Origin: Gammaproteobacteria bacterium
GTDB lineage: Bacteria > Pseudomonadota > Gammaproteobacteria > UBA7966
Direction of reading: 5' to 3'
Assembly: GCA_003485715.1 (NCBI GenBank)
Contig: DNIF01000174.1
Span: 1-6,732 of the forward strand
Length of the DNA: 6,732 nucleotides
The notes beneath the pieces are model-generated. The model ran no database searches. It saw nothing but the letters and a program-made list of their open reading frames with translations, and was not told where the DNA came from. A program made the translations under genes and the position numbers. Of this stretch, positions 1 through 5,286 are shown in pieces (positions within the stretch are counted from its first letter, which is position 1; every line of letters starts with the position of its first letter).

Positions 1-881
1 TCATCCTCTCGCTCGAGGTCTCAGCCGGCCTGATTGTCGCCCTCATCGTCCTCGGCCTGTGGACGTGGCGACGGCAGCGGGCCCTTGCCGGCACCGTCGA
101 TCGTCTGGTTGGCCAGATGGAACGGGCGCAGAAGCAACGTGGCGGCGAGATCAGCCAATTGCTGGGAGATCGTTGTCCAGCCGAGGCCCTGGATGAGGCC
201 GTGAAGGTCTGCCTCGAGCGTGAGCGGGCGCTGCTGCTGGCCGTGGCCGAGAGCCTCAGACAGCGAGGGGACACCAACCCCTCACGCCTGCCCTCCGCCG
301 TGCAGGCCCTGACCGAGGCCGCGGTCGAGGCTGGCCAGCGCTCGGTTCCGCCCGAGGATCCCAACCCCGAGATCCTGGAACAGAACGTCGAATTGCGGGA
401 GACGCGCGACGCACTCGCAAACGAGCTGGCCGCAAACCTCGAGGCGAGGCAGGAACTGGTGCAGGAACTCGCCGACACGCGCGAGGCATTCGATGTGCTC
501 GATCAGGAATATCGCGCCGCCTTCGAGCGGCAGGCGGCGGACAAGGGTGCCGCGCAGGGCGCGGATCCCGCCCGTGAGGCAGCGCCGACAGCCCCGCTCC
601 GGGCAGTCACAGCCACCTCGTCAGCCAACCAGGCCGACGCCCGGCCTGCGCTTGCAGACGGCGCCGAAAATGACGCGGAGGCAGACGCGCTGGCACCGCC
701 GGACGTCGACCTCGATGCCCTGGCGGCCCAACTGGAGGCACTGGGCGACGAGGGCTTTGCCGCCCTGGATCAACCTGCCGGGACGATCGAGAGCGACGCA
801 GCGCCGGGCGGTGAGTTGATCCGCATCGACGAAGAAGATTTCGACGAGGCCGTGGCAGCCCCTCGGATGGCGACGCGCTGA
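1..881 (+). CDS. Membrane-anchored coiled-coil protein of unknown function (5' end outside window)
   Basis: The reading frame is open from position 3 to the TGA at 879-881 and gives 292 residues. The true start must lie upstream, because the hydrophobic stretch (in-window residues about 5-20, rich in L/I/V/A/G) followed at once by WRRQR looks like an N-terminal transmembrane anchor with a cytoplasmic basic stop. After it come a mostly helical region with two cysteines (residues 58 and 70), a charged heptad-like segment (about 123-178, rich in E, L, A, Q, R) that reads as a coiled coil, an Ala/Pro-rich low-complexity stretch (about 180-230), and an acidic C-terminus with the cluster DEEDFDE. 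I see no catalytic motif and do not recognise the family. The topology (one N-terminal anchor, cytoplasmic coiled coil, acidic tail) would suit a scaffold or adaptor, but that is inference. It is convergent with htpX, 80 bp apart. The ATG at 117 is internal and not the start. Confidence 0.8.
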   Translation, partial: ILSLEVSAGLIVALIVLGLWTWRRQRALAGTVDRLVGQMERAQKQRGGEISQLLGDRCPAEALDEAVKVCLERERALLLAVAESLRQRGDTNPSRLPSAVQALTEAAVEAGQRSVPPEDPNPEILEQNVELRETRDALANELAANLEARQELVQELADTREAFDVLDQEYRAAFERQAADKGAAQGADPAREAAPTAPLRAVTATSSANQADARPALADGAENDAEADALAPPDVDLDALAAQLEALGDEGFAALDQPAGTIESDAAPGGELIRIDEEDFDEAVAAPRMATR

Positions 882-882
882 G

Positions 883-902
883 GTCCGGGACCGGCCCCGG
901 AC
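883..902 (+). terminator. GC-rich hairpin after the coiled-coil gene
   Basis: A 7-bp perfect stem (GTCCGGG at 883-889 with CCCGGAC at 896-902) with a 6-nt loop starts immediately after the TGA at 879-881. No T-run follows on either strand, so it is a terminator or 3' stabiliser by position only. Confidence 0.35.
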
Positions 903-949
903 GTGCTCGCAAGACCGAGCTGCCCATCCGGGGCCAGACTCCCGTCATC

Positions 950-971
950 CCGCGGCCAGCCTCAGCCGCGG
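950..971 (-). terminator. GC-rich hairpin straddling the htpX stop codon
   Basis: CCGCGGC (950-956) pairs perfectly with GCCGCGG (965-971) around an 8-nt loop that contains the htpX stop (TCA at 962-964 on the + strand). It sits between two convergent genes and could end or stabilise either transcript. There is no U-tract, so intrinsic termination is not proven. Confidence 0.3.
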
Positions 972-1891
972 CGTAGCCCCACCGGACCCTGACGAGCCGC
1001 CGTACGCAGGGCCGCAATACGCTCTTCGAGCGGCGGGTGCGTCATGAACAGGCGCGCGAAGAGGCTCGTCCGACCACCGGCGATGCCGAAGGCCTGCATG
1101 CCCTCCGGCAGGCTCGGTGGGACGCGATCGCCCGCCAGACGCTCGAGCGCCGAGATCATGCGTGGGTGTCCGGCCAGGGCCGCACCACCGGCGTCAGCGG
1201 CGAACTCCCGGCGCCGGGAGAACCACATGACGATGATGCTGGCGAGCAGGCCGAAGACGACCTCGGCCGCCATGACCGCCACCCAGTAGCCGATCCCGGG
1301 GCCCTGGGCAGCGCCGTCGTCCCGCTGCGGACGCAGGGCGTTGTCGATGAGGGCGCCGGCAATGCGGGCGAAGAAGAACACGAAGGTGTTGAGCACACCC
1401 TGCAGCAGCGAGAGCGTGATCATGTCGCCATTGGCGACGTGCGCGACCTCATGCGCCAGCACTCCCTCGACCTCGTCGCGGGACATGCCCTCCAAGAGCC
1501 CGGTGCTGACCGCGACCAGCGCGGCGTTCCGACTCATGCCGGTGGCGAAGGCGTTCATGTCGGGTGACTGATAAACAGCCACCTCGGGCATGCCGATCCC
1601 GGCCTTGCGGGCCTGCTCACGCACGGTCGTGACCAACCAGCGCTCGACCTCGCTCCGTGGCTCCGAGATGACCTTGGCGCCGGTGGACATCTTCGCCATG
1701 GTCTTGGAGAGGGCGAGCGAGATGAAGGAACCGGTCATGCCGACGATGCCCGCTACGACGAGCAGGCCGGTGAGGTTGCCTCCGCGGGGGTCGATCAGGA
1801 GATCGAGACCGGTGACGCGCGTGACCACACCGAGCACAAGGAGCACGGCAAGATTGGTGGCGAGGAAGAGAAAGACGCGTTGCATCATCAT
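962..1891 (-). CDS. htpX: HtpX, membrane-bound zinc metalloprotease (peptidase M48B)
   Basis: This is an inner-membrane protease that degrades misfolded membrane proteins alongside FtsH (known for the E. coli enzyme). The 309-residue protein fits the family (E. coli about 293). Visible features: an N-terminal hydrophobic segment (residues 5-23), a second membrane segment (about 41-61), the family-typical stretch around SPDMNAFATG (109-118), the zinc site HEVAH (147-151), two further hydrophobic stretches (about 158-182 and 200-224), and the third zinc ligand Glu229 in REFAADA. The C-terminal FMTHPPLEERI is also characteristic of HtpX. The start is placed at the first of three consecutive ATGs (1891, 1888, 1885), because GGAG at 1897-1900 lies 5 nt from the first and 8 nt from the second. 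The second (MMQRV) is about equally likely. The frame stays open to an upstream ATG at 2098, but those 69 residues are unlike any HtpX. No frameshift or lost catalytic residue is seen. Confidence 0.96.
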   Translation of the reverse strand: MMMQRVFLFLATNLAVLLVLGVVTRVTGLDLLIDPRGGNLTGLLVVAGIVGMTGSFISLALSKTMAKMSTGAKVISEPRSEVERWLVTTVREQARKAGIGMPEVAVYQSPDMNAFATGMSRNAALVAVSTGLLEGMSRDEVEGVLAHEVAHVANGDMITLSLLQGVLNTFVFFFARIAGALIDNALRPQRDDGAAQGPGIGYWVAVMAAEVVFGLLASIIVMWFSRRREFAADAGGAALAGHPRMISALERLAGDRVPPSLPEGMQAFGIAGGRTSLFARLFMTHPPLEERIAALRTAARQGPVGLRRG

Positions 1892-1896
1892 CGAAA

Positions 1897-1900
1897 CTCC
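1897..1900 (-). promoter_or_regulatory. Shine-Dalgarno site of htpX
   Basis: GGAG on the - strand, 5 nt before ATG 1891 and 8 nt before ATG 1888. It decides the start of htpX against the upstream in-frame ATG at 2098. Confidence 0.7.
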
Positions 1901-1949
1901 GGGTGGCGAGTGGGTCGTGCCGGTGGCAAAGGCCAGCGGGCGCAGAAGG

Positions 1950-1978
1950 ATATGCGGTCTTGGGGCGGGGAACTCAAG
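1950..1978 (-). promoter_or_regulatory. Putative sigma32 (RpoH) heat-shock promoter of htpX
   Basis: Reading the - strand, CTTGAG (1978-1973) is followed after 15 nt by CCGCATAT (1957-1950). The known sigma32 consensus is CTTGAAA, 11-16 nt, CCCCATNT. The -35 matches 5 of 6 bases of CTTGAA, the -10 differs from consensus at one position, and the spacing is right. Transcription would begin around 1940-1944, giving a leader of about 50 nt to the htpX start. E. coli htpX is a heat-shock gene, so the site is in the expected place. The match was made by eye and no start site has been mapped. Confidence 0.6.
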
Positions 1979-2104
1979 TCCTGCCGAAGCCATCGCCCCA
2001 TCGACGCGGGTTCCCACGGCACGGTGAGCCTGTGACCAGAACACGGGCCATTGGTGCGACACGCGCATCCGGGCCAGCCGCTGGGGCACATCGCACACGA
2101 TCTC

Positions 2105-2119
2105 CGGGAAGCCTTCCCG
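2105..2119. repeat. 15-bp palindrome upstream of the regulator gene
   Basis: CGGGAA, 3-nt loop GCC, TTCCCG: a perfect 6-bp inverted repeat 38 bp before ATG 2157. It could be an operator half-site pair or a small hairpin in the leader. No family match is claimed. Confidence 0.35.
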
Positions 2120-2156
2120 ACGTGCTTACGCAAAACTAGGCAGCAGCAGCCGAGTG

Positions 2157-3038
2157 ATGGAGACCGGAGATGGAGGCCGCCAGCGGCCGCCGTACCAGCC
2201 ACCGCGCTGCCCGGCCCCGCCAGGGCCGCCATCCATCCGGGCCAACCTCTTCAGCCCTCCGGTCGGCCACCCGCTCAGGCCCCGGTCTGCTCGGGCCCCG
2301 GTCTGCCGCCCGCAGTCCCCGACGATCACCCCGAGCCCCTTGAGCCCCGATCCAGACCGCCCACCAGAAATCTCACCTGGCGACCCCGGCCTCGACCACA
2401 TCACCGCGCTGCGCGTCCTGCTGGTGGACGCCCGCGCCTCGCTGCGCCATCTGATGCTGGAGACACTGCGCGCACGCTATGCGGTGTCGGCCGCTGGTGA
2501 ACACTACTCGGGCGAGGAGGCCTGCCGTGACTACCTCCGGCTACGTCCGGATGTCGTTATCCTGCACCTCGACCTGCCCGGGATCAGTGGGGCCGAGACG
2601 GCCCATCGCCTGCTGCAGCGCCAACCACGCGCCGCGCTGGTCCTGGTCGGGCGCGAACACGAGGGGATTCGGCGGGATCGGGTGCTGCAGCTTGGTGTGC
2701 GCGGCTATCTGCGCGAAACGCGCCTGCGCGACGAGTTGCCGGCGGCGGTGGAGACCGTCGCCGGCGGCGGGCGCTATCTCGACACGACGACCGCCCGCGA
2801 CCTCGCCCTGAACGGGCAACACCCGGCCACGGCCGCGCTGGAGGGCCTGTCCATCCGCGAGTTCGAAATCTTCTGCCTCCACGCCGGCGGGCATTCCCTG
2901 GACGCCATCGCCGCGCGGCTATCGCTTGGCTACAAGACCGTAGCCGGCTACGGCACCCGCATCCGCGCCAAGCTCGGGGTGCGCACGAGCGCCGAGCTCG
3001 CGCAACTCGCCGCCCGCTGGGGCCTGGTGCGGGGCTGA
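2157..3038 (+). CDS. NarL/FixJ-type response regulator with degenerate receiver and LuxR DNA-binding domain
   Basis: This is a DNA-binding transcriptional regulator. Counting from ATG 2157 (293 residues): residues 1-84 are a Pro/Arg-rich low-complexity extension, about 85-195 a CheY-like receiver, and about 230-289 a LuxR/GerE helix-turn-helix with LSIREFEIF, the recognition-helix region KTVAGYGTRIRAKL (260-273) and the closing RTSAEL. The receiver keeps the fold pattern (VLLVDA; PDVVILHLDLPGISG; GVRGYL) but lacks the chemistry. Only Asp91 of the acidic pair remains (next residue Ala), the phosphoacceptor position is His137 (codon CAC at 2565-2567), the Thr/Ser position is Val164 and the conserved Lys is Glu187. 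Phosphorylation by a histidine kinase is therefore unlikely, and the protein may act constitutively or through a ligand or partner. No kinase gene is nearby. The start is uncertain: GTG 2154 and ATG 2157 lack a clear ribosome binding site, and TTG 2340 is an alternative. It is convergent with the toxin gene, 28 bp away. Confidence 0.88.
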   Translation: METGDGGRQRPPYQPPRCPAPPGPPSIRANLFSPPVGHPLRPRSARAPVCRPQSPTITPSPLSPDPDRPPEISPGDPGLDHITALRVLLVDARASLRHLMLETLRARYAVSAAGEHYSGEEACRDYLRLRPDVVILHLDLPGISGAETAHRLLQRQPRAALVLVGREHEGIRRDRVLQLGVRGYLRETRLRDELPAAVETVAGGGRYLDTTTARDLALNGQHPATAALEGLSIREFEIFCLHAGGHSLDAIAARLSLGYKTVAGYGTRIRAKLGVRTSAELAQLAARWGLVRG

Positions 3039-3046
3039 GGACGCGA

Positions 3047-3063
3047 ACCCTGCGGCAGAGGGT
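3047..3063. terminator. Small hairpin between convergent regulator and toxin genes
   Basis: ACCCT (3047-3051) pairs with AGGGT (3059-3063) across a 7-nt loop in the 28-bp gap between two convergent stop codons. The stem is short and no T-run follows, so this is only a positional guess at a shared terminator. Confidence 0.2.
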
Positions 3064-3066
3064 GGA

Positions 3067-3561
3067 TCAGTCGCCCGTAGCCTTCAACCGCAGCATCAGG
3101 GTCAGCGGATCCACGGGCGAGGGCTGGAAGCCGTAATGCTGGTAGAACGCCTGGGCGTCTTCGTTGAGTGCATGCACCAGCAGTGCCCGCACACCGGCAT
3201 GCCCGGCGACGGCAGCGGCACGCTTGACCGCGTCCTTGAGCAGCGCGGCCCCGAGCCTGACACCCTGGGCACGCCGAACCACGGCCAGACGCCCCAGAAC
3301 CAGAACGGGGACAGGATCCGGCATATTGCGCCTGACTTGACCCGTGGCGACTTGATGCGACACGGCGCCGGCTGCCAGTGCGTAGTAGCCGACCACATGC
3401 GCCCCCGGATCGGCGACGACGAAGGTGCGGCTGGCACCACTCACCTGGTTGGCCAGTGCACGCCGCTTCAGCCAATCGTCGAGCGTCGGCTCACCACAGT
3501 GGAAATCGTCCAGGCCATGGCTTGCGTCCAGCGCTTGTGGGGGCGTCAGGACGAAACTCAT
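3067..3561 (-). CDS. GNAT acetyltransferase toxin of a TacAT-type toxin-antitoxin system
   Basis: Known relatives (TacT, AtaT) use acetyl-CoA to acetylate the amino group of aminoacyl-tRNA and stop translation; the antitoxin partner blocks this. The 164-residue protein shows the GNAT fold signs: FVVAD and VVGYYALAAG (47-65), the core strand LVLGRLAV (87-94), the acetyl-CoA pyrophosphate loop RRAQGVRLGAAL (96-107), and AFYQHYGF (138-145) with Tyr140 at the position of the TacT catalytic tyrosine. The N-terminal FHCGEPTLDDWLKRRA (20-35) is typical of TacT-like toxins. ATG 3561 is chosen because it overlaps the antitoxin stop as ATGA, with a G-rich stretch just upstream. GTG 3579 would add six residues and a 22-nt overlap. 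Translation is probably coupled to the antitoxin. The substrate tRNA cannot be read from the sequence. Confidence 0.9.
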   Translation of the reverse strand: MSFVLTPPQALDASHGLDDFHCGEPTLDDWLKRRALANQVSGASRTFVVADPGAHVVGYYALAAGAVSHQVATGQVRRNMPDPVPVLVLGRLAVVRRAQGVRLGAALLKDAVKRAAAVAGHAGVRALLVHALNEDAQAFYQHYGFQPSPVDPLTLMLRLKATGD

Positions 3562-3830
3562 CCCCCGGTCGGACCCCACGGGGCGGCGACGGCGAGCAGC
3601 CGTTCGAGCCCCGGGTTCGGCCCGGGTGACGCATCCAGCAGCTCCAGAAACAGGCGAAACCGCTCGGCGTCGAGGGTGAAGTGGACCTGATCGAGCAGGA
3701 CCGCCTGGGCCCGCTCGCAGGCGGCCTCCAGCATGAAGTCAGATCGGGTCTTGCCCATCACCTGGGCGGCCCGGTCGATCAGTGCCCGCTCTTCCGGCAG
3801 CGCGCGAAGGTTGATGGCAGCGTCCCGCAT
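3558..3830 (-). CDS. DUF1778 ribbon-helix-helix antitoxin (TacA-like)
   Basis: This 90-residue protein neutralises the GNAT toxin encoded directly downstream and, as in the TacAT family, probably represses the shared promoter. Residues 4-48 form the ribbon-helix-helix DNA-binding unit: strand AINLRA, then PEERALIDRAAQVMGKTRSDFML and the helix ending LLDQ. The C-terminal part (about 50-90), with FTLDAERFRLFLELLD and PNPGLERLL, matches the usual toxin-wrapping tail of DUF1778 proteins. ATG 3830 is preceded by a G-rich Shine-Dalgarno-like GGGGGG about 7 nt away. The toxin start overlaps its stop (ATGA), the order antitoxin then toxin is the normal one, and an AT-rich repeat region lies immediately upstream. 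All parts look intact. Confidence 0.92.
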   Translation of the reverse strand: MRDAAINLRALPEERALIDRAAQVMGKTRSDFMLEAACERAQAVLLDQVHFTLDAERFRLFLELLDASPGPNPGLERLLAVAAPWGPTGG

Positions 3831-3842
3831 GGGCTATCCCCC

Positions 3843-3896
3843 CGATATCCATACAAACGATACACAAAGACTGGGAGAACGCTCATCGTCTGTCAA
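3843..3896 (-). promoter_or_regulatory. Probable promoter/operator region of the toxin-antitoxin operon
   Basis: On the + strand, an AT-rich island in GC-rich DNA holds CGATA at 3843-3847 and again at 3858-3862 (15 bp apart), with ATACAAA (3851-3857) and ATACACAAA (3860-3868) as a second imperfect repeat. Tandem short sites like these suit a ribbon-helix-helix repressor. On the - strand a perfect TTGACA lies at 3896-3891, but the hexamer 17 nt downstream (CAGTCT, 3873-3868) is a poor -10, so the exact promoter is unsettled. Confidence 0.4.
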
Positions 3897-3961
3897 CAGG
3901 GCGGCGCGGCGGAGGGGATGGCCCGGACGGAGAGCGCCCCACGGGGCCGGAAACACCGAGG

Positions 3962-3985
3962 GGTGCCCGGACGGATCCGGGCACC
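3962..3985 (-). terminator. Strong 10-bp hairpin downstream of the PEP-CTERM gene
   Basis: GGTGCCCGGA (3962-3971) pairs perfectly with TCCGGGCACC (3976-3985) around a 4-nt loop. It lies about 56 bp past the stop of the leftward PEP-CTERM gene and 65 bp before the TTGACA of the toxin-antitoxin operon, so it would insulate the two. On the - strand only a short TGTTT follows several bases later, so it is not a textbook intrinsic terminator. Confidence 0.5.
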
Positions 3986-4040
3986 TCTCGGCACGACTAC
4001 AGCCTCATCATCCGGCCTGGATCAGACCGGGTGGGAGGAC

Positions 4041-4844
4041 TCAGACGCGGCGGCGGGCCACTCCGGCCATGCCGACCAGGGCCGAGCCAAGCAGCCACAC
4101 GGCGGCCGGGACCGGCACCGGGGCGAAGCCGGCGATGCGCGCCTGGAAGGGCGGCTGCCCCTCCTCTCCCGCCTGGAACAGGCCGACCGCGCCATCCACC
4201 AGGGCAAACTCGGCGACACCGGTCTTTACGAAGAACCAGCCGGAGACCGGGAAACCCTCCTCGACATTGATATCGCTGGCGAGGCCGACCACGTAGGGGT
4301 CGAAGGTGTCGAGCGCATCGTCGTTGATGGTGGAGTTGGCCGAGCGCACGGCGGAGAACAGGCGGTTGTCATCGCTGGTCACGAAGGTCCAGCCGGCCTG
4401 CACATCGTCGCCCCAGAGGCCGTAACGGAAGATGTCGTTGATCTCGCCCTCTTCGGTCGGGTCCATGACGATGCGGGAGCCGAACACGAGCTTGTTGTCC
4501 GTGGTGTCGCGGAACACGGCGTCGAAGAAGGTACCAACCTCTTCGATTGCGGTCTCCATCAGACCGGTGACCGGGTTGAGCTCGGTGATGGGGAGTTCGA
4601 ACACCGTCTGTTGGCTCGCGAGCAGCGTGAAGTTGGTCGGCAAGGCAAAGGTGAAGGGGTCAGTAAAGGCGGTACCCGTGCCGCCCGTCAGCGCGCCCTG
4701 GGTAATGAACAGCGGGTCGACATCGATGTTGCTGATGCCGTACACGCGGAGCGTGCCGCTGCTGGGCAGGTTCTCGAAGCCGGCGAGGGCCGGGGTGGAC
4801 GCCAGGGCGAAGCCGGCAGTGACGAGTGCGGTAGTGAATTTCAC
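4041..4844 (-). CDS. Exported protein with PEP-CTERM sorting signal
   Basis: The 267-residue precursor starts with a signal peptide (MKFTTALVTAGFALA, cleavage likely after TPALA at about residue 21) and ends with a PEP-CTERM-type tail: VPVPAA (243-248), a hydrophobic helix WLLGSALVGMAGVA and the basic end RRRV. In this family the tail is cleaved by an exosortase (EpsH/Xrt) and the protein goes to the surface or the extracellular polysaccharide. No exosortase gene is in the window. The mature part has no cysteine that I can see, is acidic, rich in T, D, F and V, and looks beta-strand-rich; its specific role is unknown. It starts at GTG 4844, supported by GGGAG (4856-4852) 7 nt upstream and by the signal peptide beginning exactly there. 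The VPVPAA core is a variant of the Pro-Glu-Pro motif common in gammaproteobacteria. Confidence 0.9.
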   Translation of the reverse strand: MKFTTALVTAGFALASTPALAGFENLPSSGTLRVYGISNIDVDPLFITQGALTGGTGTAFTDPFTFALPTNFTLLASQQTVFELPITELNPVTGLMETAIEEVGTFFDAVFRDTTDNKLVFGSRIVMDPTEEGEINDIFRYGLWGDDVQAGWTFVTSDDNRLFSAVRSANSTINDDALDTFDPYVVGLASDINVEEGFPVSGWFFVKTGVAEFALVDGAVGLFQAGEEGQPPFQARIAGFAPVPVPAAVWLLGSALVGMAGVARRRV

Positions 4845-4851
4845 GATCGAT

Positions 4852-4856
4852 CTCCC
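4852..4856 (-). promoter_or_regulatory. Shine-Dalgarno site deciding a GTG start
   Basis: GGGAG on the - strand, 7 nt before GTG 4844 of the PEP-CTERM gene. There is no ATG start that would place the signal peptide at the N-terminus, so this site fixes the GTG. Confidence 0.75.
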
Positions 4857-4904
4857 AGTGAGCTTTGTTACTGCTGCGCAAGTTTGTGTGTATGACGGGG
4901 CTTC

Positions 4905-4941
4905 CGTGCCACCGGAAAGGGCCAGCCATCGCGTGCCACCG
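4905..4941. repeat. 10-bp direct repeat upstream of the PEP-CTERM gene
   Basis: CGTGCCACCG occurs at 4905-4914 and 4932-4941, 27 bp apart. On the - strand, facing the PEP-CTERM gene, each reads CGGTGGCACG. This could be a regulator binding pair about 60-100 bp before the GTG start. It contains TGGCAC, the -24 core of sigma54 promoters, but neither copy has a correctly spaced -12 GC. Confidence 0.45.
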
Positions 4942-5120
4942 ACAGGGGCACGTGGTGCGGCCGGTTTGCCGCCAGACTCACCTGTAGCCGGAGTGGAGTG
5001 ACCTCTTCACGCTGGAACGAGGCATTCATCACCAACGACCACAGGCTGAACGCGAGGCTACGGGAGCGCCGGCTGGCGTCAACGGGAAAATCTCCGAGTT
5101 GGGAGCCATCCCGGCTCAGC

Positions 5121-5150
5121 TAGGAACTTTTCCCTACGAAGTGGGGAAAG
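5121..5150 (+). promoter_or_regulatory. Hairpin with ECF-sigma-like -35 upstream of the TonB receptor
   Basis: GGAACTT at 5123-5129 equals the -35 core of sigmaE-type ECF promoters, but no convincing -10 lies 15-18 nt downstream. The same stretch can fold as CTTTTCCC (5127-5134) with GGGGAAAG (5143-5150; one G-U pair), or alternatively TAGGAA (5121-5126) with TTCCCTA (5130-5136). It sits 137 bp before the receptor ATG. Confidence 0.3.
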
Positions 5151-5286
5151 CAGCGCCTACAGTCCGGCCGCATTGTGTCGGCGCTCCCTTGCCACACAAC
5201 CAGTTCTGCCCTCCGTCCTGCTGCCTGCGCGCCCCGCCCACCGCCGCGAAAGCCTCCAGCCACCCCTTGATTGCCGCCCGCGTCCC

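Larger units (their letters stand above)
1892..2156. other. Divergent intergenic region between htpX and the LuxR-type regulator
   Basis: These 265 bp hold the htpX ribosome binding site and sigma32-like promoter on the - strand, a 15-bp palindrome (2105-2119) and three CAG triplets (2141-2149) before the regulator start. I could not find a convincing -35/-10 pair for the rightward gene. Confidence 0.6.
4845..5286. other. 442-bp divergent intergenic region between PEP-CTERM and TonB receptor genes
   Basis: No convincing gene is present; the short open frames have no protein character. It holds the PEP-CTERM ribosome binding site, a 10-bp direct repeat (4905-4914, 4932-4941), a short hairpin (GAGCC 5103-5107 with GGCTC 5113-5117) and a hairpin with an ECF-sigma-like -35 (5121-5150). 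The receptor frame itself is open back past 5110 but has no good start codon there. Confidence 0.6.

Noticed and set aside
1037..1567. A 176-codon + strand open frame opposite htpX
   Set aside because: It is the antisense shadow of a gene with intact family motifs, and its His/Asp/Gly/Arg-rich composition is not protein-like.
1892..2098. Upstream extension of htpX by 69 residues to ATG 2098
   Set aside because: The added residues have no HtpX similarity, would cover the sigma32-like promoter, and would place the N-terminal membrane segment internally; a good ribosome binding site precedes the ATG cluster at 1885-1891.
3681..4895. A 404-codon open frame on the + strand
   Set aside because: It lies antisense across the toxin-antitoxin promoter and the PEP-CTERM gene, has a Gly/Glu/His/Arg-rich composition typical of an antisense frame in GC-rich DNA, and has no recognisable domain; the opposite-strand genes have clear families.
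4890..4945. Sigma54 promoter for the PEP-CTERM gene
   Set aside because: TGGCAC occurs twice on the - strand, but one copy has CC and the other has a GC one base out of register at the -12 position; sigma54 spacing is strict.
5090..5286. Cobalamin or similar riboswitch ahead of the TonB receptor
   Set aside because: I looked for conserved cobalamin riboswitch boxes and saw none; only short hairpins are present.
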